DNA of 64,000 nucleotides from Pacificoceanicola sp049341065 (GCF_049341065.1 NZ_JBMPIX010000015.1:1-64000); one strand, 5' to 3'. Numbered from the stretch's first letter, positions 44,909 through 54,216 are shown. The notes: generated by a model from the sequence alone, not told the origin. Made by a program: numbers and translations.

Positions 44909-45802
44909 ATGAACCCCTACGCCCCCCACGAACGTCTGGTCTTGCATGCCCGCCGGGCCCCGGAATTGTGGCGACTAATCCTTGGGCTATGTTTGGCGGG
45001 CTTGGTGATGTTTGCGTTAAGCCGCGCGTTTTTCGCCTTGGTCCATGTGGTTTTGCCACAAAGCGCCTATTTCGAGCTTGTTTCGGGGGTAGAAAGCACA
45101 GCGACCGCGACTGGCCTATTGGTCCTGCTGATCCTGATGGGAGCGATGGGCGTTGGCGCTATGGTGGCAGCCGAGCTCGTGCATCAACGCTCGGCCGCGT
45201 CGCTTTTTGGGCCTTGGCGCGCGTTTCTCCGGCAATTTCTTCAGGTTTTCGCCGCCCTTGCGGTTTTGACGGTGATGATTGCCATCTTGCCGCCTTGGGG
45301 GTTGCCCGAAGGAACCATGGCGGCAATGCCCATGGGGGATTGGTTGCGTCTTTTGCCGCTGACACTGGCCGGATTGCTCATCCAGACCGGCTCGGAGGAA
45401 TTGCTGTTTCGCGGCTATATCCAATCGCAACTGGCGGCGCGGTTCAGCCAGCCCGGTGTCTGGCTTGTCCTGCCCTCTGCCATGTTTGCGGCCCTGCACT
45501 ATGCGCCCGCCATCTACGGCAGCAACGCCGGGCTGGTGGTTCTCTGGGCCTTTGTCTTCGGCCTTGCTGCTGCCGATTTGACCGCCCGCAGCGGGACGCT
45601 TGGACCAGCCATCGCGCTGCATCTCGTGAACAATTTCACCGCCATGGCCATTGTCTCGCTTCAGGGGGAAATGTCGGGGCTGGCCCTGTATCACCTGCCC
45701 TTTGGCCCCGAGAACACAGATACCTTGCGCAGCCTGCTGCCGATTGATCTTGGAACGATCGCCGTCAGCTGGCTTGCCGCGCGGATAGCCCTGCGCCGCT
45801 AG
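44909..45802 (+). CDS. CPBP-family intramembrane protease
   Basis: A 297-residue membrane protein with about eight helices. The catalytic motifs of the CAAX-protease/bacteriocin-processing (CPBP) family are present: SEELLFRGYI (EExxxR, near residue 165), a second motif FAALHYAP and a third HLVNNFTA. Members cleave membrane proteins or protect against bacteriocins; the target here is unknown. The ATG at 44909 is chosen by family N-terminus; its ribosome site is weak. Confidence 0.88.
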   Translation: MNPYAPHERLVLHARRAPELWRLILGLCLAGLVMFALSRAFFALVHVVLPQSAYFELVSGVESTATATGLLVLLILMGAMGVGAMVAAELVHQRSAASLFGPWRAFLRQFLQVFAALAVLTVMIAILPPWGLPEGTMAAMPMGDWLRLLPLTLAGLLIQTGSEELLFRGYIQSQLAARFSQPGVWLVLPSAMFAALHYAPAIYGSNAGLVVLWAFVFGLAAADLTARSGTLGPAIALHLVNNFTAMAIVSLQGEMSGLALYHLPFGPENTDTLRSLLPIDLGTIAVSWLAARIALRR

Positions 45803-45871
45803 GGCTGCATGATTGCAATTCTTCTCGTCCGGGCTTAAGTGACGCTGCAACCAACCGGGAACAGGCTGCAT

Positions 45872-46807
45872 ATGAACTGGATTACCAACTACGTTCGCCC
45901 GCGCATCAACTCGATCTTTTCGCGCCGCGAGGTCCCCGATAACCTCTGGTCGAAATGTGATGACTGTGGAACCATGCTGTTTCACCGTGAAATCAGTGAC
46001 AATCTGAACGTCTGCTCGAACTGCGGGCACCATATGCACATCACGCCGCGCGACAGGTTCCTGTCGCTGTTCGATGGCGGCATCTTTACCGAGATCGAGG
46101 TGCCGGAACCGCTGGCGGACCCTTTGCACTTCCGCGACCAAAAACGCTATCCAGACCGGATGAGGACCGCCCAGAAAACCACGGGCGAGAAAGACGCGAT
46201 GCTGGTCGCCACCGGCGAGATTGGTCGCACACCGGTGGTCACGGCCGCACAGGACTTTTCCTTTATGGGCGGGTCCATGGGCATGTACGTGGGCAACGCC
46301 ATCATCGCCGCCGCACAAGAGGCCGTGCGACTGGGGCGTCCGTTGATCCTGTTTTCCGCTGCTGGCGGGGCGCGCATGCAAGAAGGGATCCTGTCCCTGA
46401 TGCAGATGCCCCGCACCACGGTGGCTGTGCAGATGCTCAAAGAAGCCAACCTGCCCTATATCGTCGTGCTGACCCACCCGACCACTGGCGGCGTGACCGC
46501 CTCGTATGCCATGTTGGGCGATGTGCACATTGCCGAACCGAACGCGCTTATCGGTTTTGCCGGGCAGCGGGTGATCGAACAAACCATTCGCGAGAAACTG
46601 CCCGAAGGGTTTCAGCGCGCGGAATATCTGCTCGAACATGGCATGCTGGATCGCGTCACCGATCGCCGAAAGATGCGCGAAGAATTGATCATCATTTGCC
46701 GGATGCTGATGCAGATGCCGCCCGCCACTTGGGGCGACCTGCCCGCTCCGGGCCCCGACGAGATTTCCAAGCCCGATGTGGGCAGCGCAGAGACGCCCTC
46801 AAAATGA
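45872..46807 (+). CDS. accD: Acetyl-CoA carboxylase carboxyltransferase subunit beta
   Basis: A 311-residue beta subunit that transfers carboxyl groups from biotin to acetyl-CoA to make malonyl-CoA. It starts with the usual MNWITNYVRP. The zinc finger CDDC...CSNC lies at about residues 27-49, and the carboxyltransferase core contains FSFMGGSMGMYVG and PTTGGVTASYAMLGD. The partner accA is not in the window. The stop overlaps the folC start (ATGA), the usual accD-folC coupling. Confidence 0.96.
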   Translation: MNWITNYVRPRINSIFSRREVPDNLWSKCDDCGTMLFHREISDNLNVCSNCGHHMHITPRDRFLSLFDGGIFTEIEVPEPLADPLHFRDQKRYPDRMRTAQKTTGEKDAMLVATGEIGRTPVVTAAQDFSFMGGSMGMYVGNAIIAAAQEAVRLGRPLILFSAAGGARMQEGILSLMQMPRTTVAVQMLKEANLPYIVVLTHPTTGGVTASYAMLGDVHIAEPNALIGFAGQRVIEQTIREKLPEGFQRAEYLLEHGMLDRVTDRRKMREELIIICRMLMQMPPATWGDLPAPGPDEISKPDVGSAETPSK

Positions 46808-48078
46808 ACGGCAAAGGCTCGGACATCATCCTTGAAAGGATGATGTCGCTGCACCCCAAGGTGATGGATCTTGTGCTGGATCGTGTCTGGCGCCTTCTTG
46901 AAGCCTTGGGCAATCCGCAAAACGAGCTGCCCCCGGTGATCCATCTGGCCGGAACCAACGGCAAGGGCTCGACCCAGGCGATGATCCGCGCAGGGCTAGA
47001 GGCAGCCGGTCACAAGGTGCACGCCTATACCTCGCCGCACTTGGCGCGATTCCACGAACGCATCCGCCTTGCGGGTGAGCTGATCAGCGAAGACGACCTC
47101 AGCGCCGTGCTGGACGAATGTTATGCCGCCAACAATGGCGAGACGATCACATATTTCGAGATCACGACCTGCGCCGCAATCCTTGCCATGGCACGCACAC
47201 CAGCAGACTTTACGCTGCTAGAGGTCGGGCTGGGCGGACGTCTGGACGCGACCAACGTGATCGAAAAACCTGCGCTGACGGTGATCACTCCGGTTTCGCT
47301 GGACCACGAACAATTCCTTGGCGACACGCTGGCCAAGATCGCGGGCGAAAAGGCCGGGATCATCAAGAAAGGCGTGCCCTGCATCGTCGGCCCTCAGGAC
47401 GAGGCCGCGCTGGAGGTTATCGAGGCGCGGGCGGAACGGCTGGGCGCCCCGCTGCTGGTTTACGGCCAGCACTGGCATATACACGAGGAACATGGGCGCC
47501 TTGTCTATCAAGACGACACAGGCCTGCTGGACCTGCCGCTGCCGAACCTGCCCGGTGCGCACCAGTACCAAAACGCCGGCGCTGCGCTGACGGCCCTGCG
47601 CCACCTGAACGCGGGCGACGCGGCCTATGAGGCGGCGGTGACCCGAGCCTATTGGCCTGCCCGTATGCAACGCCTGCAAAACGGCCCGCTGTTCGACATC
47701 GCCCCCGAGTCCGAGCTTTGGCTGGACGGCGGGCACAACCCGGCTGCCGGACAGGCCTTGGCCGCGCATCTGGCACGTCTGCCCAAGCGCCCGACCCATC
47801 TGGTCTGCGGCATGCTGAACACCAAAGACGCACGCGGCTTCCTGCGCCCGCTCGCCTCTCAGGCACAAAGCCTGACGGCGGTTTCGATCCCCGGTGAAAC
47901 CAACACACTGCCCGCTGAACAGACCATGGCGCTGGCCACAGAAAGCGGTCACACCGCCAAAAGCGCGCCTGACCTTGCCACGGCGCTGGCCGGGATCGTC
48001 GCGACCGACCCCAAGGCGCGCATTCTGATCTGCGGCTCATTGTATCTTGCCGGGAACATTTTGCGGGAAAATGGCTGA
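46804..48078 (+). CDS. folC: Folylpolyglutamate synthase / dihydrofolate synthase
   Basis: A 424-residue Mur-ligase-like enzyme that adds glutamate to dihydropteroate and folates. The P-loop is AGTNGKGST near residue 49; the second ATP/Mg segment EVGLGGRLDATNVI and the C-terminal LDGGHNP complete the set. The length is typical. The start overlaps the accD stop, and an earlier in-frame start would lie inside accD. Confidence 0.95.
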   Translation: MNGKGSDIILERMMSLHPKVMDLVLDRVWRLLEALGNPQNELPPVIHLAGTNGKGSTQAMIRAGLEAAGHKVHAYTSPHLARFHERIRLAGELISEDDLSAVLDECYAANNGETITYFEITTCAAILAMARTPADFTLLEVGLGGRLDATNVIEKPALTVITPVSLDHEQFLGDTLAKIAGEKAGIIKKGVPCIVGPQDEAALEVIEARAERLGAPLLVYGQHWHIHEEHGRLVYQDDTGLLDLPLPNLPGAHQYQNAGAALTALRHLNAGDAAYEAAVTRAYWPARMQRLQNGPLFDIAPESELWLDGGHNPAAGQALAAHLARLPKRPTHLVCGMLNTKDARGFLRPLASQAQSLTAVSIPGETNTLPAEQTMALATESGHTAKSAPDLATALAGIVATDPKARILICGSLYLAGNILRENG

Positions 48079-48209
48079 AACCATTGGGATAGAGACACAA
48101 ATCCCCTTGTGTCCGATCGCTGCATATTGACTGATTCGCACGCTCTGACCTATATTTTGTGCAAACAATAACAAGTGCTGGTCCTGTTGGACCGCCAGAG
48201 GACGAGCAG

Positions 48210-48782
48210 ATGTTCAAAGGACTTTGCCTGAGTGCAGTCGCCGCCATTGTCGTGGCCGCGCCTGTGTGCGCGCAAAGTACGCGCATCTCGGAAGATCGTG
48301 ACAGCTTTCAGTTTACCTTGAATGGCGCGTCGGTGACGATCGAACGTTCCGGCCCGGCCTGCCCGCCGTCCTGTCTGCAACCCATGCAGGCCGCCTCGGG
48401 TGTGGCGACGATTGGCGAACTCGAAGTGATGGATTTTCTCGATCTCTTCGTCTCGACCGGTCAGGGGCTTCTGATTGACGCGCGCCTGCCAGACAGCTAC
48501 AGCGCCGAAACGATCCCCGGCGCGGTCAACGTACCCGCCGCCACCTTGCGCCCCGACAACCAGTATCGTGACGACCTGCTGAATGCGTTGGGTGTGAAGG
48601 CCGGTGACTACACTGGCGCCTATGACCTTGTGATCTTTGCCGGTGGGCCAGATGCAGCACAGGCCGCCAAGGCGGTGCGCGATCTTTTGGGCGCGGGCTA
48701 CCCCCCTAGCAAGCTCAAGTATTACCGAGGAGGCCTGCGGGCTTGGACGACGGCGGGGCTAAGCACCGTGTCGGGACAATAG
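48210..48782 (+). CDS. Secreted rhodanese-like protein lacking the catalytic cysteine
   Basis: A 190-residue protein with a signal peptide (MFKGLCLSAVAAIVVAAPVCA) and a rhodanese fold (about residues 70-190). LLIDARLPDSYSAETIPGAVN matches the family, but the active-site loop reads VIFAGGPDAAQAAK, with no Cys where the persulfide Cys should be. It is therefore probably a non-catalytic, periplasmic binding or structural module. GAGGACGAGC precedes the ATG. Sixteen bases separate it from the first LysM gene. Confidence 0.85.
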   Translation: MFKGLCLSAVAAIVVAAPVCAQSTRISEDRDSFQFTLNGASVTIERSGPACPPSCLQPMQAASGVATIGELEVMDFLDLFVSTGQGLLIDARLPDSYSAETIPGAVNVPAATLRPDNQYRDDLLNALGVKAGDYTGAYDLVIFAGGPDAAQAAKAVRDLLGAGYPPSKLKYYRGGLRAWTTAGLSTVSGQ

Positions 48783-48798
48783 GCCGGAGTGTAGTGTA

Positions 48799-49401
48799 AT
48801 GATCAGAATGGTTCTTTTCGCTGTCGGCTTTGTTGCGATCACCATCGCGTTGGTGGTTTTTCAGCCCGGCTCCAATCGCGGCAGGGATATCGCTGTACCG
48901 CAACCGGTCACGCGGGCCGAACCCGGGCTGGATACGGCCGAGGCTGTGCCTGCCGCCAATCCTGCGCAGATCCCGCAAGCCGCCCTTGTGGCGCCGAAAC
49001 CGGAAAAAGTTGCGCCTACGACAGTGGCCAGCATGCCCAATGCAGCGATGGACGACCAGTCCCTGCGCAAGATGACATGGGAGACCCTGTCAAACCTCAA
49101 TCAGGCTACAGGGCATGAAAAAGCCCCAGGCCAGCCCGGCAGCCTGCTGCACACCATCGTGCGTAGGTCATTGAACCAAGCCCCAAGCGGCGAAGGACCA
49201 GGTGGCAATGGCGCTGGCTCGGTTTCTGCCGCTACTCCCGATGTCTATGTCGTGCGACCCGGAGACAGCCTCGTCTCTATCGCCGAAGCGGTCTACGGCG
49301 ATGTGAACATGACCGGCCCGCTCTTCGCCGCAAATCAGACTTTACTGACGCGGCCCGACGATCTGAGACCTGGTCAGACCTTGGTATTGCCGTCCAACTG
49401 A
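48799..49401 (+). CDS. LysM-domain envelope protein, first of a pair
   Basis: A 200-residue protein with an N-terminal membrane anchor (MIRMVLFAVGFVAITIALVVF), a long Pro/Ala-rich periplasmic linker and a C-terminal LysM domain (about 150-198: DVYVVRPGDSLVSIAEAVYG ... PDDLRPGQTLVLP). LysM binds peptidoglycan. GGAG lies 9 bases upstream of the ATG. It closely follows the secreted rhodanese-like gene and precedes a second LysM gene with the same design. Confidence 0.88.
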   Translation: MIRMVLFAVGFVAITIALVVFQPGSNRGRDIAVPQPVTRAEPGLDTAEAVPAANPAQIPQAALVAPKPEKVAPTTVASMPNAAMDDQSLRKMTWETLSNLNQATGHEKAPGQPGSLLHTIVRRSLNQAPSGEGPGGNGAGSVSAATPDVYVVRPGDSLVSIAEAVYGDVNMTGPLFAANQTLLTRPDDLRPGQTLVLPSN

Positions 49402-49462
49402 CTACTAAGTGTAGCGGAACATTGCCAAAGTTTATTCTAGGTATTGACACCTCCACTATATG

Positions 49463-49492
49463 TTGACTGCTGCAATTTGATTCGTCTATAAC
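49463..49492 (+). promoter_or_regulatory. Sigma-70-like promoter of the second LysM gene
   Basis: TTGACT (49463-49468), 18 bases, TATAAC (49487-49492). It lies in the AT-rich 207-base gap between the two LysM genes, about 117 bp before the second start. A perfect TTGACA at 49444-49449 lies just upstream but lacks a partner at the right distance. The gap holds no other feature I can support. Confidence 0.5.
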
Positions 49493-49608
49493 TTTAGGTA
49501 GATCGCGCCAGACTGCCAATCAAAGGTGCGACATCGGGGACAATTCATGACGCAATCGAACGCCATTTCGCGTAACGCACCTCGTGTATCCAAAACGGAT
49601 GTTTCGGC

Positions 49609-50157
49609 ATGATGCGGCAGATTGCCCTTGGAACCGGCTTTATCGGAGTGACGCTTGGTCTGCTTTGGTTTGGGCTTGCCCCGATGGACCAACCCAACAC
49701 CGACTATAACGAAGTCAGCCGGTCCGAGCCCGATCTCATGGGGCTGACACCCGCCTTGCCAAAGCCAACCGCGGCCACCGAGACCGTCGTTGTGGTTGAA
49801 ACGCCCACCGCGGCGACATTTCAGGGGCCTAGTGAAGAGTTCGACGCCATCGAAGCCCTGCGCGCGATGAGCTATGGCATCATGAATGAACTTCAGGTGC
49901 CCGCGCCCAAGACTCAAGGCCGCCAGCAGGCGGCGCTGACCCCTGTGGTCACACCTCGGCCAGTCAGCGTGCACACGCAACCCCAGACCGGCAAGCACTA
50001 CACGGTCCAAAAGGGCGACAGCCTGCCGGGCCTCGCCTTTCGATTTTACGGCACAACGGTGGCATATATGCAGATCATCGACGCCAACCCCGACCAGTTG
50101 AACGATCCGTCGGACCTGCGCGCAGGCATGACGTTGACGATACCAGAGATAAAGTAA
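49609..50157 (+). CDS. LysM-domain envelope protein, second of a pair
   Basis: A 182-residue protein with an N-terminal anchor (QIALGTGFIGVTLGLLWFG), a Thr/Pro-rich linker and a C-terminal LysM domain (about 132-181: HYTVQKGDSLPGLAFRFYG ... LRAGMTLTIPEI). It shares the anchor-linker-LysM layout and a conserved central block (ALRAMSYGIMNELQ versus LRKMTWETLSNLN) with the upstream protein, so they are probable tandem paralogues. It has its own candidate promoter and is followed by a strong terminator. Confidence 0.86.
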   Translation: MMRQIALGTGFIGVTLGLLWFGLAPMDQPNTDYNEVSRSEPDLMGLTPALPKPTAATETVVVVETPTAATFQGPSEEFDAIEALRAMSYGIMNELQVPAPKTQGRQQAALTPVVTPRPVSVHTQPQTGKHYTVQKGDSLPGLAFRFYGTTVAYMQIIDANPDQLNDPSDLRAGMTLTIPEIK

Positions 50158-50192
50158 TCAGGCAGCAAGACCGGTAGTAACGAGCAGTCTCA

Positions 50193-50218
50193 GAGGGTCC
50201 TTCGGGATCCTCTTTTTT
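50193..50218 (+). terminator. Rho-independent terminator with UUCG loop
   Basis: GAGGGTCC pairs with GGATCCTC (8 bp, one wobble) around a TTCG tetraloop and is followed by six T residues, 36 bases after the stop of the second LysM gene. Confidence 0.93.
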
Positions 50219-50227
50219 CTTGTCCGC

Positions 50228-51280
50228 TCAGCCCCAGTCGGCGGCCTGCATTTCGCGCAATCGGCTGGCCGTGCGTTCGAACTCAAAGCTTCCGGCGCCC
50301 TCGACATAGAGCATTTCAGGTTCGGCCGCTGCGCTGGCGATCAACCGAACGCGCGCCTCGTAGAGCGCGTCGATCAGGGTGACAAAGCGTTTGGCTTCGT
50401 TGAAATTCTGACGCGACAGACGCGGGATGTTTTCAAGCACCAGAACCCGCAACGTGTCGGCCAGTGCAAGGTAATCCGCCGGGCCAAGCGCCTGCCCGCA
50501 CAGATCAAAGAACGTCGCCCGCGCCATGCCGTTGTGGAACCGCTCCAACACCACGTCGCGGCCCTTTACATGCAGCGTGTGCTTTTCCTCGTTGCCGTGG
50601 CTCAGCTCATCCCAAAGGACATCAATCCGCTGACGAGACTCTGCACCGGCGGGTGTGAAGAACACCTGCTCACCGGACAGGCGGTCCTGACGGTGATCCC
50701 GTTCCGAAGCCAGTTCATGCACTTCCATCCGCTGTTTCAGCAACTCGATGAAGGGTAGGAAAAGCTGACGGTTCAGGCCATCGCGGTACAGATCATCGGG
50801 CACCCTGTTCGAGGTGGTCACAATCACTGTGCCGGCGTTCATCATCTGCTCGAAGAGCCGTCCAACGATCATGGCGTCAGCGATATCGGTGATCTGCATT
50901 TCGTCGAATGCCAGAACCTTGACCGCATCGCTGATCGACTTGGCAACCGGTTTGATCGGGTCCGGGGCGCCCTGCTTGCGCAACTCGTGAATTTGCGACT
51001 GAACTTCCTGCATGAAGGCATGGAAATGGACCCGGCGCGCGGGAACGCTGAGCGTATCGACGAAAAGATCCATCAACATCGACTTTCCGCGCCCGACACC
51101 GCCCCACAGATACAGCCCCTTGGGCGGCTCTGGAGCCTTGCGGAACAGGCCCTTTTTCACCGGTGCCGCCACTTCGGCGCGAATACGCTCGAGCTGGGGC
51201 AAGGCCGCAAGCTGGGCATCGTCCTGCTTGATCTGCCCGTTCTGCACGCGGGCGGCGTAAGTGTCCTGAACGCTTGTCAT
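50228..51280 (-). CDS. zapE: Cell-division ATPase ZapE / AFG1-like
   Basis: A 350-residue AFG1/ZapE ATPase. Walker A is WGGVGRGKSML near residue 69, and the Walker B-like segment is LAFDEMQITDIADAMI. VIVTTSNRVPDDLYRDGL is the sensor-1 region. In bacteria ZapE acts on the division ring under low oxygen or heat; the mitochondrial homologue helps clear misfolded proteins. The ATG at 51280 is the family start; the frame extends further upstream, but those residues do not resemble the family. Confidence 0.93.
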   Translation of the reverse strand: MTSVQDTYAARVQNGQIKQDDAQLAALPQLERIRAEVAAPVKKGLFRKAPEPPKGLYLWGGVGRGKSMLMDLFVDTLSVPARRVHFHAFMQEVQSQIHELRKQGAPDPIKPVAKSISDAVKVLAFDEMQITDIADAMIVGRLFEQMMNAGTVIVTTSNRVPDDLYRDGLNRQLFLPFIELLKQRMEVHELASERDHRQDRLSGEQVFFTPAGAESRQRIDVLWDELSHGNEEKHTLHVKGRDVVLERFHNGMARATFFDLCGQALGPADYLALADTLRVLVLENIPRLSRQNFNEAKRFVTLIDALYEARVRLIASAAAEPEMLYVEGAGSFEFERTASRLREMQAADWG

Positions 51281-51324
51281 GCGCTTGGCCTTAGCGGTTT
51301 GAGCAGCGATTGTGTAGGGGCAAC

Positions 51325-51349
51325 GATGCATCAGAATGTGTGATGCATC
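51325..51349. promoter_or_regulatory. Inverted repeat between zapE and the MFS gene
   Basis: GATGCATCA-GAATGTG-TGATGCATC: perfect 9-bp arms with a 7-base spacer, each arm containing the self-palindrome GATGCATC. It lies 45 bp before zapE and 69 bp before the divergent MFS gene. It could be an operator for either gene or an RNA hairpin; no T-run follows. Confidence 0.45.
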
Positions 51350-51418
51350 CCTGCAAATTTTCTGAATTGACCAATCGTTCCTTTCCCGTAAAGCATGGCG
51401 CGTTAACGGAGACCTTCG

Positions 51419-52660
51419 ATGCAAGCGCGCGCCCCACTGTTTACCCCCGTTCTGATCGTGGGGTGTCTGATCATCCTCGTCTCCTTTGCGATCCGAGCCA
51501 GTTTTGGTGTCTTTCAGATCCCGATCGCTGCCGAGTTTGGTTGGCTGCGCAGCGAGTTCAGTTTTGCCATCGCGATCCAGAATCTTGCCTGGGGGATTGG
51601 CCAGCCGCTTTTTGGCGCGGCAGCTGAAAAGATCGGCGATCGCAAGGCAATCATTCTGGGCGCGCTGGTTTATGCGGCGGGGCTGGTCCTGTCCAGCAAG
51701 GCCGTCAGCCCTGAAGCCATGCAATTGTCGGAAATTCTGGTGGGATTTGGCGTTGCCGGAACCGGGTTTGGCATCATTCTGGCGGTGGTTGGTCGCGCCT
51801 CAAGCGATGAAAATCGCTCGATGAGCCTGGCAATCACGACCGCTGCCGGCAGCGCGGGGCAAGTCGTCGGCGCGCCGACGGCGGAATACCTGCTGAATGT
51901 CATGCCGTGGCAGTCGGTCTTTCTGGTCTTTGCGGCTGTCATCCTTGGGGCGCTGGTGATGTTGCCCTTCATGCGAGCCCCCGCCGCAGCGAAGCCAGAA
52001 TTGCAGCAAAGCCTTGGCGCCGCCCTGACCAAAGCCGCCAAAGACCCGTCCTTTTCGCTGATCTTCATCGGGTTTTTCAGTTGCGGCTATCAATTGGCCT
52101 TCATCACCGCGCATTTCCCCGCCTTCGTGTCCGAGATGTGCGGCCCGATTGCCGCAGGCGGAGTGCTGCACGGTCTGGGGGTCACCACAACATCGGCGCT
52201 TGGCGCCGTCTCGATCTCGTTGATCGGGATGTTCAACATTCTTGGCACACTGACCGCAGGCTGGCTGGGCAAGCGTTACTCGAAGAAATACCTGCTGGCG
52301 GGCATCTACACGGGCCGGACCATTGCGGCGGCACTGTTCATCGCAATGCCTATCACGCCGACCTCGGTGCTGGTGTTTTCGGCGGTGATGGGCGCGCTGT
52401 GGCTGGCGACGGTGCCGCTGACCAGCGGGTTGATCGCGCATCTCTACGGGCTGCGCTACATGGGCACGCTGTACGGGATCATCTTTCTCAGCCATCAGAT
52501 CGGCGGCTTTCTTGGGGTTTGGCTGGGTGGCCGCTTTTATGACGTCTACGGCAACTACAATCTTGTCTGGTGGATTGGCGTCGGTGTCGGAGCACTCAGC
52601 GCCCTTGTCCATCTGCCGATCAGGGAAAAACTGACTGTCGCGCCTTTGCCTGCGGAATAA
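51419..52660 (+). CDS. MFS transporter
   Basis: A 413-residue major-facilitator protein with twelve predicted helices. The loop 2-3 motif appears as GAAAEKIGDRKAII and loop 8-9 as GWLGKRYSKKYLL. It resembles monocarboxylate or oxalate/formate-type MFS proteins, but the substrate is not predictable. CGGAGACCTTCG precedes the ATG. It is divergent from zapE and converges on the alpha/beta hydrolase. Confidence 0.9.
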   Translation: MQARAPLFTPVLIVGCLIILVSFAIRASFGVFQIPIAAEFGWLRSEFSFAIAIQNLAWGIGQPLFGAAAEKIGDRKAIILGALVYAAGLVLSSKAVSPEAMQLSEILVGFGVAGTGFGIILAVVGRASSDENRSMSLAITTAAGSAGQVVGAPTAEYLLNVMPWQSVFLVFAAVILGALVMLPFMRAPAAAKPELQQSLGAALTKAAKDPSFSLIFIGFFSCGYQLAFITAHFPAFVSEMCGPIAAGGVLHGLGVTTTSALGAVSISLIGMFNILGTLTAGWLGKRYSKKYLLAGIYTGRTIAAALFIAMPITPTSVLVFSAVMGALWLATVPLTSGLIAHLYGLRYMGTLYGIIFLSHQIGGFLGVWLGGRFYDVYGNYNLVWWIGVGVGALSALVHLPIREKLTVAPLPAE

Positions 52661-52666
52661 CCGTCT

Positions 52667-53602
52667 TCAAACCGGGCTGACCCAGGTGGCGCGGATCGCT
52701 TCGATGACTTCGGCCTTGTGGGTATTGGGCAAGCCGTGGCCAGCGCCTTCGATCACCTCGTGCTTTGCGTCACGGTTCCATTGAGCCAGCTCTCCCATGG
52801 CGCGGATCGGAATGACTTGATCCTCGCGCCCCCAGATCGCCGTAACGGGAAGCCCCTCGCGCGATATGCGGCGATGCTGCTCGGATTGCTGATTGCGAAG
52901 TATCCCGCGCATAGATGCAAGCACCGAGCGGGAATAGCCCCAATAGTTCAACTCTCGTTCCAGAAGGTTGGACATGGCTGCGGCCTCGGGGTGGGCGGCG
53001 GCGTCAGCTTTGATCCCTTTGCGCAGGTTGCGCGGGAACCCAAGGTGAAAGGCCCAATCGCCGATCAACGGCCAATTGATCGCCCATCTCGCAAGGTTGC
53101 CCAATTCATGGCCCATCCCTGCAGGCGCCAGAAGGATCAGACGCCGCAGCCGATGCCCCTGCTCGGCTGCGAATTCTGTGGCGATGGCCCCGCCCATGGA
53201 ATAGCCGATCAGGGTGATGTCGTCCTGCACGCCTTGATGATTCAAAAGTTCGGTCAGCTGCCCCATAAAGAATGCCGCGCCCTGCGGGCCGCGCGGTCGG
53301 TCAGAATAGCCGCGGCCATACAGATCATAGACCAGAACGCGAAACCCCAAGGCGCCCAGATCCTCGGCCAGACGTCGCCAGACGAATGAGGGCGTGGTCA
53401 GCCCATGCACACAGACCGCGACAGGCCCACTTGGCGCGCCAAGCCATTCATAGTGAGTCAGACCTTGGGAAAGCCGCGCAAATTGCCCCGGCGCGGTTTC
53501 GCGCGCGCGTGCGTTCATCGGCTTACGCGCCAGCTCTTGCCAAAACGGAAGCGACGCAAGGCCAAACCCGGCGACACTGGTGATGACCGTGGTCAGGCTC
53601 AT
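52667..53602 (-). CDS. Alpha/beta hydrolase
   Basis: A 311-residue alpha/beta-hydrolase. The nucleophile elbow is GYSMGGAIA (near residue 143), VCVHGLTTPSFVW gives the oxyanion-hole HG, and the catalytic His lies in EGAGHGLPNTH. An N-terminal hydrophobic segment (VITSVAGFGLASLPFWQ) may anchor it. The substrate is unknown. It is the last gene of the tetR-fghA-yaiI-HAD run, with an ATGA overlap to the HAD gene. Confidence 0.9.
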   Translation of the reverse strand: MSLTTVITSVAGFGLASLPFWQELARKPMNARARETAPGQFARLSQGLTHYEWLGAPSGPVAVCVHGLTTPSFVWRRLAEDLGALGFRVLVYDLYGRGYSDRPRGPQGAAFFMGQLTELLNHQGVQDDITLIGYSMGGAIATEFAAEQGHRLRRLILLAPAGMGHELGNLARWAINWPLIGDWAFHLGFPRNLRKGIKADAAAHPEAAAMSNLLERELNYWGYSRSVLASMRGILRNQQSEQHRRISREGLPVTAIWGREDQVIPIRAMGELAQWNRDAKHEVIEGAGHGLPNTHKAEVIEAIRATWVSPV

Positions 53603-54216
53603 GCGGCTTCACCCGCCGTCAGCAGACCCTTGGAAACAAGGCATTCGGCCCACCCCTGCGGCCCATCGAACAGATGGCCCTGCCAGCCGCGATTGCGGGC
53701 GGCCTCGATGTTTTCGGCGCGGTCATCGGTGAACAGCAAGCTTTCCGGCGGCAGGCCGCAGTCCTGTTCGACCATCTCGTAGATGCGCGCATTCGGTTTG
53801 ATCACCCCCATATGCCCCGAGACATAGGGCCGGTCGAATTCGTTGAGGAACTCATAGACCGGAGTCGCAATCTGCCATGTACCGATGCCAAAGTTGGTCA
53901 AGGCAAAGACCGGCACGCCCTTGGCCCGCAAGGCGCGCAGCAGGCGTACCGAATGCGGGATGGCGGGTGTGGCAAGGTCCAGCCAGTGGTCATGCCACAT
54001 GCGGATTTCATCGCGCCATTCCGGGTATTTCTCGGCCCAGTCATAGATGGTCTGGCGGAAATCGTGGCCAGTATCGACAAGATCGTTCATGCCGTGCAGA
54101 TCGACCTGCGCGAACATCTGCTTGCGACGGGCCTCCCCGATGGTCGCATCGTAAAAGCGTTCGGGTTGCCATTCGATCAGCACGTTTCCGATGTCGAAAA
54201 CCACAGCCCTGATCAT
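53599..54216 (-). CDS. HAD-family hydrolase (YihX-like)
   Basis: A 205-residue HAD phosphatase of subfamily IA variant 3. The nucleophile motif is VVFDIGNVLIEW; since the second Asp is replaced (DIGN), it follows the variant DxGN pattern. ALTNFG is motif II, GVIKPNARIYE motif III and LLFTDDRAENIEAA motif IV. YihX-type enzymes dephosphorylate sugar phosphates such as alpha-glucose-1-phosphate. It is coupled by ATGA overlaps to yaiI upstream and the hydrolase downstream. Confidence 0.9.
   Translation of the reverse strand: MIRAVVFDIGNVLIEWQPERFYDATIGEARRKQMFAQVDLHGMNDLVDTGHDFRQTIYDWAEKYPEWRDEIRMWHDHWLDLATPAIPHSVRLLRALRAKGVPVFALTNFGIGTWQIATPVYEFLNEFDRPYVSGHMGVIKPNARIYEMVEQDCGLPPESLLFTDDRAENIEAARNRGWQGHLFDGPQGWAECLVSKGLLTAGEAA

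Noticed and set aside
45116..46639. 507-codon minus-strand frame across the CPBP protease and accD
   Set aside because: Antisense to two recognised genes; composition is that of a shadow frame.
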